From positions 1 through 64,000 of the forward strand of contig CAZBII010000006.1 of assembly GCA_964491665.1 (NCBI GenBank): DNA of 64,000 bases. Direction: 5' to 3'. The position numbers and the translations under genes were made by a program. This document shows, in pieces, positions 47,001-54,189 of the stretch; positions within the stretch are counted from its first letter, which is position 1; each line of letters starts with the position of its first letter. Under the pieces are notes generated by a model. It searched no databases, was not told the DNA's origin, and saw nothing but the letters and a program-made list of their open reading frames with translations. The DNA comes from Ch67 sp964491665 (lineage in GTDB: Bacteria; Pseudomonadota; Gammaproteobacteria; Pseudomonadales; Ketobacteraceae).

Positions 47001-47813
47001 GGCCGGCCCAGCGGCGAGCCCATGCCGAACGGCGCGCTGAACATTTACGGCAGCGGCAGCGCCACCATCCAGATCGCGTCCTGGCTGCAGGGCACCGCTG
47101 GCATCCGCTTCGATCCCAACGGCGAAGTCACCATCTCCGGCGAGATCGGCATTCCCAGCAACGTGGAAATTTTTGCGCGCAAGGAAATCAACAAGTCGCT
47201 GCTCAACGTCGGCATCGACATTCCGATCATTCCCGGCATCGTGGCGGAAATCAGCGGCGGCCTGTCGGCCACGGCCGGCATCGGTCCCGGCGTCATCGAC
47301 CAGCTCAGCCTCGGCATCACCTACAACCCGGCGCACGAAGAAGATACGCACGTCACCGGTCGCGCCCATCTGCGGGTGCCGGCAGACGCCGGACTGCGGC
47401 TGGCCGTGCGCGCCGGCATCGGACTGGGCATTCCCGGCGTCAGCGTCACCGGCGGTCTGGAAATCGGTGGCACACTCGGCATCCAGGGCGCAGCGGAAGC
47501 CGGCGTCAACATCGACTGGACCCCGGCCACCGGTCTCGACCTCACCGCCAATCTGTCGGTGCACGCGCAGCCGGCCTTCACCTTCGACATTTCCGGCTAC
47601 GTGCGCGCCAAGGCACTGTTCTGGGAGGTGTACAGCAACCGCTGGACCTTCGCGTCCTACACCTTCGGCTCCGGCTACCGCTTCGGCATCAGCCTGCCGG
47701 TGCATTATCACGAAGGCCAACCCTTCAATATTTCGCTGGATGACGTACAGTTCGAAGTCCCGGACATTTCGCCGGGTGACATTCTGGAAAGTCTCATCGA
47801 CAGGATTGCCTAA
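44046..47813 (+). CDS. DUF4157 protein with HNH-like motif and long beta-repeat region, candidate eCIS cargo
   Basis: This 1255-residue protein has four visible parts. Residues 1-235 are disordered and rich in Lys, Glu, Gln and Ala, with repeated QRK-AAKP-EEEQQ units. Residues ~250-335 form a DUF4157 domain ending in an HExxH site, LLAHEMTHVVQQ (His324-Glu325 to His328). Residues ~460-510 carry an HNH-like motif (VDHIVEHQLGG with Asp468-His469, then NNMELLNSSHN). Residues ~690-1255 are beta repeats of about 45-50 residues (for example IKGIRSASITASYNAGAF and IQQAGLTVAYSEADGL). DUF4157 is strongly linked to eCIS loci and probable effectors. It follows the ATPase gene by 6 bp. A toxin role is inferred. 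Confidence 0.72.
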   Translation: MSTLSPSLQKKTARRAAAPSRANEEKKAQKAAYLQRKMSVSQPHDKEEQEADQVAKEVARAPKDTATGPQEDKEMISSKPVPSAQRLLRRLNRAVARAAKPEEEEQKPARAKLNRAKKPDEEKKAQRSVETEDREKDKAGPVQKKLHRKDSAPQPAAPGQEKEKTPPAQRLQRKADAAKPEEEQQKTAARVQRKTEAAKPDEQQAQRALMRAEDESTATQTSAPQEEQAEEPQATADTTEAQPSVEERIEQTRGQGAPLSEAVLRDMEKQFGQSLAHVIIHNDQNAAELCKELNARAFTVGSDIYFAPGEYAPETDQGRELLAHEMTHVVQQGGGIQQKRRISRKPAGAAAGGDKTFEVTEPLEIPPIKSRHALRYQGMARAGKLERQKGSVSANRDTAQRDEWKKVKPNLKKIDADQRPNAANGWKITLDMAGKKEDISAGDEEGLLEKLRIPAWDRAGKPATYQVDHIVEHQLGGEDALNNMELLNSSHNGSVGSSFRGEIRDAVQRTIDKLKAGDPRLQGFGTASTKPAAQTILDNCVTQFKKVAATGGHQRRREEGGSTFWSREDITDLAPVLDKLNDSARELKGSASQFSVLSPTGGLVIVKLPHGAKATTFQVEGSKKKALSGFKIQQVVLEQSYNAKQPNEKVGDLSVELDLGPKVKVTNDQGAYNIPLFRHEDVAFAGRITNDNLDKIVPTTVDLKGASPVDLSGFSVTRGLAATAMLKPTHPLLEGFSVPGQIVNGKLGIFHTFDASALARKLPLPGVTVNDATITLGFDGEDLSVSGDIQFAIRNFGEGSLAAELDSDGNFGLSGRFSADTRLFDQAELQMGYRSASGFSISGTLAITSPDKIKGIRSASITASYNAGAFAATGTVEPNIPGIQQAGLTVAYSEADGLTIGGNLQLASNPAIRSGSIDVTVNKRGDAWKVRASGTAQPAIPGVDSQLTVSYDDGAFTAEFSGAFRRGRLAGTVTVGASNRAVGDDGRPSGEPMPNGALNIYGSGSATIQIASWLQGTAGIRFDPNGEVTISGEIGIPSNVEIFARKEINKSLLNVGIDIPIIPGIVAEISGGLSATAGIGPGVIDQLSLGITYNPAHEEDTHVTGRAHLRVPADAGLRLAVRAGIGLGIPGVSVTGGLEIGGTLGIQGAAEAGVNIDWTPATGLDLTANLSVHAQPAFTFDISGYVRAKALFWEVYSNRWTFASYTFGSGYRFGISLPVHYHEGQPFNISLDDVQFEVPDISPGDILESLIDRIA

Positions 47814-47826
47814 CAGGAACGTTTAA

Positions 47827-48792
47827 ATGGACACCATCGAAACACTGCTCAGGGAAGGCATTCGCGCGCATCAGGCGGGCGATCTCAACGAAGCGGCGCG
47901 GCTGTATCAGGCCGCACTGGAACTGGACGCCGACAACGCCAGCGCGCACAACAATCTCGGCTTCGTGCTGGGACAGCAGCAGCAATGGCCGGAAGCGCTG
48001 GTGCACCTGCGCACGGCACTGCGGCTGAATCCGCAGCTGGCCATGGCGCACAGCAATCTGGGTCAGGTGCTGGTGGCCACCGGCAACACGGAAGAAGGGC
48101 TGGAGCATCTGGAGCGCGCGGTAATCTGCGACCCAGCCAGCGCCACCGCGTGGGACAATCTGGCGCGCATCCGCATTCTGCTGGGCAATTATCAGGGCGG
48201 CGAATACGCAGCGATGCGGGCGCTGAAAATCCGCCCCAACGACGCCCATCTGCTGACCCGTCTGGGCATCGCGCTGGCGGCACAGAAGCGCTACACCGAA
48301 GCCCAGCATTGCTACCAGCAGGCGCTGGTGCTGGATCGCGATAACGCCGAAGCCTGGGCACAACTGGGCATCACCTGCTTCCTGCACAACGATCTGGGCA
48401 GCGCACAGGACGCGTTGCAAATGGCGGTGTCGCTCAATCCTGACGACATCAATGTGCTGCGGCATCTGGCGCTGGTCAGCCTGGGCCTGGGCAATCACAT
48501 GGGCGCAATTGCGCATTTTGAGCGTCTGCTGTCGCTACAGCCGGATGAAGACACCTCGCGGCTGGATCTGGCGGTGATTTTCCTGTCCAGCCAGCATGTG
48601 GACCAGGCACAGCATCACCTCGACCAGATCCAGGGCAGTGTGCGTGATTCCAGCAAGTTCCGTTTCTATCAGGGCATGGCGCTGCAGCAGTCCGGCGCCG
48701 GTGATGCCGCTGCCGTTTTGCTGCACGATCTGGCGCAGCAGCCGGCTGACACTTACGCGGAAAAGGCGCGCCAGCTGTTGCAGCCGCATTGA
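47827..48792 (+). CDS. Tetratricopeptide-repeat protein
   Basis: The 321-residue protein is made of about eight TPR units (NLGFVLGQQQQWPEALVHL, NLGQVLVATGNTEEGLEHL, RLGIALAAQKRYTEAQHCY and so on). There is no signal peptide, so it is probably cytoplasmic. It starts 13 nt after the DUF4157 stop, and is the last gene of the block. I infer a chaperone or cargo-handling role. The repeat family gives no specific activity. Confidence 0.85.
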   Translation: MDTIETLLREGIRAHQAGDLNEAARLYQAALELDADNASAHNNLGFVLGQQQQWPEALVHLRTALRLNPQLAMAHSNLGQVLVATGNTEEGLEHLERAVICDPASATAWDNLARIRILLGNYQGGEYAAMRALKIRPNDAHLLTRLGIALAAQKRYTEAQHCYQQALVLDRDNAEAWAQLGITCFLHNDLGSAQDALQMAVSLNPDDINVLRHLALVSLGLGNHMGAIAHFERLLSLQPDEDTSRLDLAVIFLSSQHVDQAQHHLDQIQGSVRDSSKFRFYQGMALQQSGAGDAAAVLLHDLAQQPADTYAEKARQLLQPH

Positions 48793-48832
48793 GGGAATGT
48801 CACCGCGAAAAAATTTTCAGAAAAACTTGATG

Positions 48833-48869
48833 CGGCGCAAACCTGCCAATTGCATGACAGGTTGCGCCG
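48833..48869 (+). terminator. Stem-loop after the eCIS locus
   Basis: CGGCGCAA(A)CCTG at 48833-48845 pairs with CAGGTTGCGCCG at 48858-48869, with one bulged A and a 12-nt loop, 41 nt after the TPR stop. There is no T-tract directly after it on the plus strand, so it may be a terminator of weaker form or an mRNA 3' stabiliser. Confidence 0.5.
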
Positions 48870-48943
48870 GCATAAAGTGGCACGGGTAAGAGCACTACTG
48901 CGGTGTTCGATGGCGGTGGGTACAATTAAGCGGCGTGAGTCGC

Positions 48944-49110
48944 GTGGTCCCTGTCTGAACCACACCGGAACGAGGCAACCAAAAGCGTACTGCACTCTGT
49001 AGTACGTGCCTCACGGTAAAATTCCGGTGTTGCTAAGGACTGAAGCCTTTGAGCTTCGCCCGGCAACGGCATCGGCGGTAGGCCGGTGGGCAGCACTCAG
49101 GTGCTCCCAC
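48944..49110 (+). ncRNA. Candidate structured RNA of unknown class
   Basis: Nested perfect stems are seen. ACACCGGAA (48962-48970) pairs with TTCCGGTGT (49022-49030). Inside it GAGGCA (48972-48977) pairs with TGCCTC (49007-49012), and CGTACT (48986-48991) pairs with AGTACG (49001-49006). Then GTTGC (49029-49033) pairs with GCAAC (49073-49077) around GAAGC/GCTTC (49042-49057). A last stem GTGGG-C-AGCAC with GTGCT-CCCAC spans 49086-49110. GTGGT/ACCAC (48944-48963) would be an alternative to the first stem. I could not match it to a known RNA family. The strand is a guess from the -10-like TACAAT upstream and the neighbouring genes. Confidence 0.5.
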
Positions 49111-49245
49111 TGGCGCGCTCGCTTCTTATAATTTTTTTCCCCGCGATTTATATCCCTTCGTTCTTTTCACCCCGGCAGCGGCAGACCTATGCTTTTTTGC
49201 AGCCGCGCGCGTTCTGGCAGCGCGTATCTGCACCGGAGGTGTGCC

Positions 49246-49731
49246 ATGCCTGTCCGCCCTGTTACCGAATTTCTCGATCGCAACAACGTCAACTATCACA
49301 GCTACAATCACCCGCCTGCGGTCACGGCACAGGAAGTGGCGCAGTCTGCCCATATTCCCGGCGCGCAACTGGCCAAGACCGTGATCATCTGCGGCGACGG
49401 CCAGCTGGCCATGGCGGTGCTGCCGGCACACCAGCGCATCAACGGCAACGCCCTGCGAAATCTGATGAACGTGCAGGAACTGCGACTGGCCACCGAAGCG
49501 GAATTCCGCGAGCGGTTTCCGCAGTGCGAGACCGGCGGCATGCCACCGCTGGGGAATCTGTACGACATGAAGGTCTACATGGAACGGTCGCTGCTGAACG
49601 ACGACTGGATTGCCTTCAATGCCGGCACCCATACCGAAGTCATCAAGATGGACAGTGGCGTGTTCAAGCGGCTGGTGAAACCGGTGATGGGAACCTTCGC
49701 GCGGGCGCGGGAACCGGCGGCGGCGCACTGA
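49246..49731 (+). CDS. YbaK/EbsC-type aminoacyl-tRNA deacylase family protein
   Basis: From the ATG at 49246 (GGAGG 7 nt upstream) the protein has 161 residues. It shows the YbaK/ProX fold pattern: FLDRNNVNYHSYNHPPAVTA at the start, VAQSAHIPGAQLAKTVII with the conserved Lys, and GGMPPLGNLYDMKVYME near the middle. Family members remove mischarged amino acids from tRNA, for example Cys from tRNA-Pro. The substrate of this one is not readable. It lies between the eCIS and the sterol cluster and probably belongs to neither. Confidence 0.85.
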   Translation: MPVRPVTEFLDRNNVNYHSYNHPPAVTAQEVAQSAHIPGAQLAKTVIICGDGQLAMAVLPAHQRINGNALRNLMNVQELRLATEAEFRERFPQCETGGMPPLGNLYDMKVYMERSLLNDDWIAFNAGTHTEVIKMDSGVFKRLVKPVMGTFARAREPAAAH

Positions 49732-49761
49732 TGGTCAATGCCGTTGCCGGAGGGGTGAAGA

Positions 49762-50745
49762 TCAGGCCAATCCCACCTGCTGCATCCAGCGGTAACTGTC
49801 GCTGAACATCTCCCGCAACGTGCAGGTGGTAAAACCCAGCTCGCGTTCAGCCTTGGCGGAACTGACGCGCACCGGATGATTCAGCAGGTACACTTTTTCC
49901 CGCGTCAGCATCGGCTCCTGCTTCGTCAGCAGCGCCAGCTTTTCTAGAAAGAAAGCGCCCAGATTCAGCAGCGCCGGCGGCAACGGCCGGGTGGGAACGT
50001 TGCGGTTGACCAGTTCGCCGATCACGCTGAACACATCAAAGAATGACGCGTGCACGCCGCCGAGAATATAGCGTTCGCCGGTGCGCCCCTTGCTGAATGC
50101 CGCCACATGCGCATGGGCATAATCCCGCGCATGGCCCAGCACCATGCTGCCGCGCGGCATTCCCGGCATCAGGCCCCGGCGCAGGCTGTCGAACATCTGC
50201 GGCGTGTAGTGGTAATCGTATTTGCCCACGATCTGCGCCGGATTCAGGATCACGGCATCGAGTCCCTGCGCCAGCCCGCGTTCCACTTCCTGCTCGGCAA
50301 AATACTTCGAGCGGTAGTAATTGATCTGTGCGTCACGGCCGCGTGACGGCGTGGATTCACTGATCAGGGGGCCATGAATATTGCCGAACGCACCGATCGA
50401 CGACGTGTGAATGAAACGGCCGACGTTTTTTTCCAGCGCCACCTGCACGACATTGCGCGTGCCATCGATATTGATGCGGTTCTGCCGCTCGTTGAGACGC
50501 GACCACATGGCCGTGTCCGCCGCCACATTGAAAACGGCATCAACTTTTGCCGGCAGCGTGCGCCGCAGCGATTCCACATCCAGCACATCGCCTTCCACCT
50601 GTTCGATGTCCAGCGCATCCAGATCGCGGGTGTTGGAACTGCGACGCCGCAGGGCAATCACGCGCCAGCCATCCTCCACCAGCGCGTGCACGAGATTGAC
50701 ACCCAGAAAACCGGTGCTGCCGGTGACGTAGGCCGTGCGGGTCAT
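49762..50745 (-). CDS. Extended SDR, NAD(P)-dependent dehydrogenase/epimerase in the sterol cluster
   Basis: The 327-residue protein has the extended-SDR cofactor motif TGSTGFLG, the DVxD segment (EGDVLDVESL), and YYRSKYFAE as the catalytic Y-x3-K. It is like dihydroflavonol-reductase/3-beta-HSD relatives. It overlaps the ERG26-like gene by 4 nt (ATGA), so it probably acts in the same pathway. I suggest reduction of the 3-keto group left by decarboxylation, but it could be a second dehydrogenase. No membrane helix is evident. Confidence 0.75.
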   Translation of the reverse strand: MTRTAYVTGSTGFLGVNLVHALVEDGWRVIALRRRSSNTRDLDALDIEQVEGDVLDVESLRRTLPAKVDAVFNVAADTAMWSRLNERQNRINIDGTRNVVQVALEKNVGRFIHTSSIGAFGNIHGPLISESTPSRGRDAQINYYRSKYFAEQEVERGLAQGLDAVILNPAQIVGKYDYHYTPQMFDSLRRGLMPGMPRGSMVLGHARDYAHAHVAAFSKGRTGERYILGGVHASFFDVFSVIGELVNRNVPTRPLPPALLNLGAFFLEKLALLTKQEPMLTREKVYLLNHPVRVSSAKAERELGFTTCTLREMFSDSYRWMQQVGLA

Positions 50746-51797
50746 GCGGCCGCCTGCAGGGCACGCAGCTGTTCCTGCACCTTCTTGTCCTGTTTCAGCG
50801 CTTCCACTGTCAGGCGAATGCCTTCACTCAGCGACACTTTCGGCTTCCAGCCAAAATCCCGTTCCGCCTTTTTGATGCTGTAGTAATGATGCGTGACCAT
50901 GTAGCGCACGGAAAACCGCGTCAGGCCATTTTCTGCGTTGAGCGTGCCACCCTTCAGCGTATCGATGCCCTCGGCAATCGCCGCCGCCGTGTACGCCAGC
51001 CAGTACGGCACCTTGCCGCGAATGCGCGGATAGCCCAGTTCCACCAGCACCTTTTCCACGAAATCGAAAAACGCCATCGGCTCGCCGTTGGTAATGAAAT
51101 ACGCCTGCCCGCACACCGGTGAACCGGCCACCAGTTTTTCCTCCGCCGCCACCACCGCGTCCACCAGATTCGTCACGTAGGTGAAATCCGACAGCTTGTC
51201 GCGATTGCCGATGGCGCGTTTCAGTTTGCCTTCCTTCGCTTTTTGCAGAATGGCGGGAATGAACCGGTTGTCGCCGGCACCAAACACTACATGCGGACGG
51301 ATCGCGCAGCACTGGGTGACGGTGGTGCCGCTGAACGCCAGCACATCCTTTTCCGCCTGGATCTTGCTGTCCGCATACGGCGCCTGGGAGATAGAGGAAT
51401 ACGGCAGGGTTTCATCACCGTTCTCGATGTCGTTGCCTTCGTACACCGCGCTGGCGGAACTGATGTACACCAGACGCGGAATTTTATGCACCCTGCAGGC
51501 TTCGATAATATTCAGCGTGCCACCGTGATTCACCGCCCACACCACATTTTCCTGGTTATGTTTCGTGTGCACGATCGACGCGTTGTGCACGATGGTATCC
51601 ATGCCGGCGCAGGCCCTGATCACGGCGTCGCGATCACAGATGTTCAGGTTGAGAAATGTCACGTCATTGCGGAACGGCTTGCCGCCGAAATCCAGCACGG
51701 TGACCTCATGGCCAAGGTCGGCAAATCCGTTAACCAGATTGCTGCCAATGAAACCGCATCCGCCGGTCACCAGCACTTTTCTTTTTGTTATCTGCAT
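50742..51797 (-). CDS. Sterol-4-alpha-carboxylate 3-dehydrogenase-like (ERG26/NSDHL type)
   Basis: The 351-residue protein is an extended SDR of the 3-beta-hydroxysteroid dehydrogenase family. Cofactor motif is VTGGCGFIGSNLV, catalytic Y-x3-K is APYADSKIQAEK, and the substrate-side block is RPHVVFGAGDNRFIPAIL with FTYVTNLVDAVV. The C-terminal HHYYSIKKAERDFGWKP closely follows the HYYSxxKAxxxxGYxP of NSDHL. That enzyme oxidises the 3-OH and triggers loss of the C-4 carboxylate. Neighbours include CYP51, a desaturase-family oxidase and an ALDH, all consistent with C-4 demethylation. Family fit is strong; exact substrate is inferred. Confidence 0.82.
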   Translation of the reverse strand: MQITKRKVLVTGGCGFIGSNLVNGFADLGHEVTVLDFGGKPFRNDVTFLNLNICDRDAVIRACAGMDTIVHNASIVHTKHNQENVVWAVNHGGTLNIIEACRVHKIPRLVYISSASAVYEGNDIENGDETLPYSSISQAPYADSKIQAEKDVLAFSGTTVTQCCAIRPHVVFGAGDNRFIPAILQKAKEGKLKRAIGNRDKLSDFTYVTNLVDAVVAAEEKLVAGSPVCGQAYFITNGEPMAFFDFVEKVLVELGYPRIRGKVPYWLAYTAAAIAEGIDTLKGGTLNAENGLTRFSVRYMVTHHYYSIKKAERDFGWKPKVSLSEGIRLTVEALKQDKKVQEQLRALQAAA

Positions 51798-51841
51798 GAA
51801 AATGTCCTCTGTGTTTTCGTATTCCCGGAATGGATAACCGT

Positions 51842-52519
51842 TCAGGCGTCGGTGCCAAACATCTGGTCCCAGAACGGGAAGATGGAGGCGTAGTTGCGGT
51901 TCAGATGCTTGCCGTGGTGCAGGTCATGCTTTTTCGCCCAGAAATTGAAAAGCTTGAACGCCGGATGCGGCAGATCCAGATTGGAGTGCACCAGAATATT
52001 CACAGTGGAGTGAATGAAAAATACGAGCAGGAACGACAGCGCGCTGATCGGCCCGACAATGGCCATGGCGATGCACAGCAGCCCCAAACCGGCAATATTT
52101 TCCGCCGGATGCAGATAGATGCTTTCGGTCGAAGTGGGAAACCGCACGTAGTGATGCACACCGTGCACATACTTCATCAGTTTCGGATGATGCATGCCGC
52201 GATGCAGAAAGTAATACATGAAGTCATACAGCAGCAGCGATGCCAGCACTTCGCCGAAAATGGTCACGGCAGCGGCGCGCGGCGCGCCAATAATGGCATC
52301 ACCGAAATGGTAAAGCACGGCGGCAAAGAATACTGTCGACAGCATGCCATTCAGGCCTATGTTGATGGCTTTCTTGGCCTTGGGAATGCGGTAGGTGGTA
52401 GGTGTGCGGATACGATACTTCTTCAGCGAACTCGACTGCGCGGCCCAGGCCATGCCGCCCATCAGCACGCCGTCGAAGGCGAGAATGATCGCCAGAATGA
52501 TGAAAAATTCCGTGGTCAT
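51842..52519 (-). CDS. Sterol desaturase / fatty acid hydroxylase superfamily di-iron enzyme
   Basis: The 225-residue membrane protein has several hydrophobic helices and the three histidine clusters of the ERG25/ERG3 superfamily: HRGMHH (HxxxHH), HGVHH (HxxHH) and HDLHHGKH. A C-terminal FPFWDQMFGTD matches the family ending. It would use O2 to oxidise a sterol or lipid carbon. In this cluster I infer C-4 methyl oxidation (ERG25-like) or C-5 desaturation (ERG3-like); the sequence alone does not decide. It is 40 nt from the ALDH gene upstream. Confidence 0.85.
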   Translation of the reverse strand: MTTEFFIILAIILAFDGVLMGGMAWAAQSSSLKKYRIRTPTTYRIPKAKKAINIGLNGMLSTVFFAAVLYHFGDAIIGAPRAAAVTIFGEVLASLLLYDFMYYFLHRGMHHPKLMKYVHGVHHYVRFPTSTESIYLHPAENIAGLGLLCIAMAIVGPISALSFLLVFFIHSTVNILVHSNLDLPHPAFKLFNFWAKKHDLHHGKHLNRNYASIFPFWDQMFGTDA

Positions 52520-52558
52520 GATTGTCTCCCAAAAATGATTCTGAAATTTCAGTCCGGT

Positions 52559-54175
52559 CTATTTTTTGAAGAGCGCCAGCCGGATCAGCACCAGCAGATT
52601 GCGCAGCTTGTCGGCCATGCTGCGCGAGAACAGCAGGCGCACGGTGGCCTTCGCCTGCTCGTAATCCTGCGGCTTGACCGGGAACAGCACCGGCGGCACC
52701 GAGATCGGGAAGCGATCCTCCAGCACGGCCTTGGCATTGGTGTAGGAACGCAAACCGTCGCGCCCGTTCATGCGGCCATAGCCGGAATATTTCACGCCAC
52801 CAAACGGCAGGTCCTGATTGAGATAGCACAGACCGAAATCGTTGATGCAGGTGGCGCCGGCTTCCAGCTGTTCCGCAATGCGCCGGCCGCGCTCCGGATC
52901 AGTGGTAATCACCGAGGAATGCAAACCGAACTCGGTGCTGTTGGCCACAGCAATGGCTTCCGCTTCATCCTTCACACGGAAGATCATCATCACCGGACCG
53001 AAGATTTCCTCGCGCGCAATCCGCATGTCGGACGTGACGCCGGCAAGAATGGTCGGCGGATAAAATGTACCGCCCCCGATTTCGCGCACTGCACCACCGA
53101 CCACCGCTTTCGCGCCTTTGGCCAGCGCGTCCTGCACCAGCGTGTCGATGATTTTGATCTGCTGCGCCGTGGTGATCGCGCCCACGTCCACCTTGCCACC
53201 TTTTTGCGGCACACCCTGCCGCAACTGGCTGGCGATGCGGGTGAGTTCCGCCATGAAGCGGTCGTGAATCGCGTCCAGCACGATGATGCGCTCGGACGCA
53301 ATGCAGTTCTGCCCCAGATTGATAAAGGTGCCGCCCAGCGCCGAATGCACCGCCTTGGGAATGTCGGCATCCTCGCACACGATCAGCGGGTCTTTGCCGC
53401 CCAGTTCCATCACCACTGGCGTGAGATGTTCGGCGCTGCCTTCGATAATACGGCGGCCATTGGTGACCGAGCCGATGAACAGGATTTTCTGTACACCGCT
53501 ACGCACCAGCGCGGCACCGGTATCGCCAAAGCCGTTGATGATCTGCACGGTGTCGGGCGAGAAACCTTCCTTCTTCAGTGCTTCATCGGTGATCTGCTGA
53601 AACCGCGCGGTGGACCAGGCCACCGCTTCCGACGCCTTCACCACCACAGCGTTACCCGCCATCAGCGGTGCCACCAGCGAACTGATGATGTTCTGCAGCG
53701 GATAATTCCACGGCACAATGCAGGCCACGACACCCAGCGGCGCATATTCAATGCGGGCGCGCTTGTGCACCAGCAAACCGGAACCGACTTTTTCCGGCTT
53801 CAGATATTTCTCGCCGTATTTCATGGTCCAGCGCAGCTTGTTGCAGATCGGCATGATCTCGCCCAGCATGGCGTTTTCGTAAGTCTTGCCGGAATCCTTC
53901 ACCACGTAGTCGCACAGCTCATCGGCGTGCTGCAGGACATGATCCAGAATGTGCTGCAACACCGCCCGGCGCTGGGCAAACGTGCTCTTGCCCCACACCT
54001 TTTGCGCGGTACGCGCCCGCGCTACCACTGCATTGACTTCCGCCGCCGACAGCGCCGGCACCTCGCCAAGTTTTTCACCGGTGGCCGGATTGAAGCATTC
54101 GATCATCCGCGGTGCCGCCTCCAGCGTGACCGTGGCGACCGCTTCTTCTGATTTGATTTTTGTTTTGGTATTCAT
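52559..54175 (-). CDS. Aldehyde dehydrogenase
   Basis: Starting at 54175 the protein has 538 residues with a full ALDH domain. Substrate and cofactor motifs include PWNYPLQN, catalytic Glu in VVMELGGKDP and catalytic Cys in NLGQNCIASER, plus the REEIFGPVMM block. It has an unusual C-terminal extension (about 40 residues, with basic amphipathic LRNLLVLIRLALFKK) that may attach to membrane. It oxidises an aldehyde to an acid with NAD(P)+. Given neighbours, a C-4 formyl sterol is a possible substrate. This is inference. Confidence 0.9.
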   Translation of the reverse strand: MNTKTKIKSEEAVATVTLEAAPRMIECFNPATGEKLGEVPALSAAEVNAVVARARTAQKVWGKSTFAQRRAVLQHILDHVLQHADELCDYVVKDSGKTYENAMLGEIMPICNKLRWTMKYGEKYLKPEKVGSGLLVHKRARIEYAPLGVVACIVPWNYPLQNIISSLVAPLMAGNAVVVKASEAVAWSTARFQQITDEALKKEGFSPDTVQIINGFGDTGAALVRSGVQKILFIGSVTNGRRIIEGSAEHLTPVVMELGGKDPLIVCEDADIPKAVHSALGGTFINLGQNCIASERIIVLDAIHDRFMAELTRIASQLRQGVPQKGGKVDVGAITTAQQIKIIDTLVQDALAKGAKAVVGGAVREIGGGTFYPPTILAGVTSDMRIAREEIFGPVMMIFRVKDEAEAIAVANSTEFGLHSSVITTDPERGRRIAEQLEAGATCINDFGLCYLNQDLPFGGVKYSGYGRMNGRDGLRSYTNAKAVLEDRFPISVPPVLFPVKPQDYEQAKATVRLLFSRSMADKLRNLLVLIRLALFKK

Positions 54176-54189
54176 GTTGTCCTCTGGTT

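Larger units (their letters stand above)
48793..49245. other. Gap after the eCIS locus with dense RNA-like structure
   Basis: This 453-bp stretch has no convincing protein gene. It holds a terminator-like hairpin at 48833-48869, a TACAAT -10-like hexamer at 48921-48926, a run of nested stems from 48944 to 49110 (separate entry), a T7 run at 49132-49138 and the ribosome-binding site GGAGG of the YbaK-like gene. Confidence 0.6.

Noticed and set aside
17381..48792. Prophage or type VI secretion system
   Set aside because: No capsid, portal, terminase, integrase or lysis genes, and no TssJ/L/M membrane complex or ClpV. The DUF4255, DUF5908, AAA+ ATPase and DUF4157 genes point to eCIS.
48941..49140. 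Cobalamin or cyclic-di-GMP riboswitch, 4.5S RNA, 6S RNA or tmRNA
   Set aside because: Short resemblances such as GGTAAAATTCCGGTG were noticed, but the conserved cores of these classes (for example the B12 box or the tmRNA ends) are missing.
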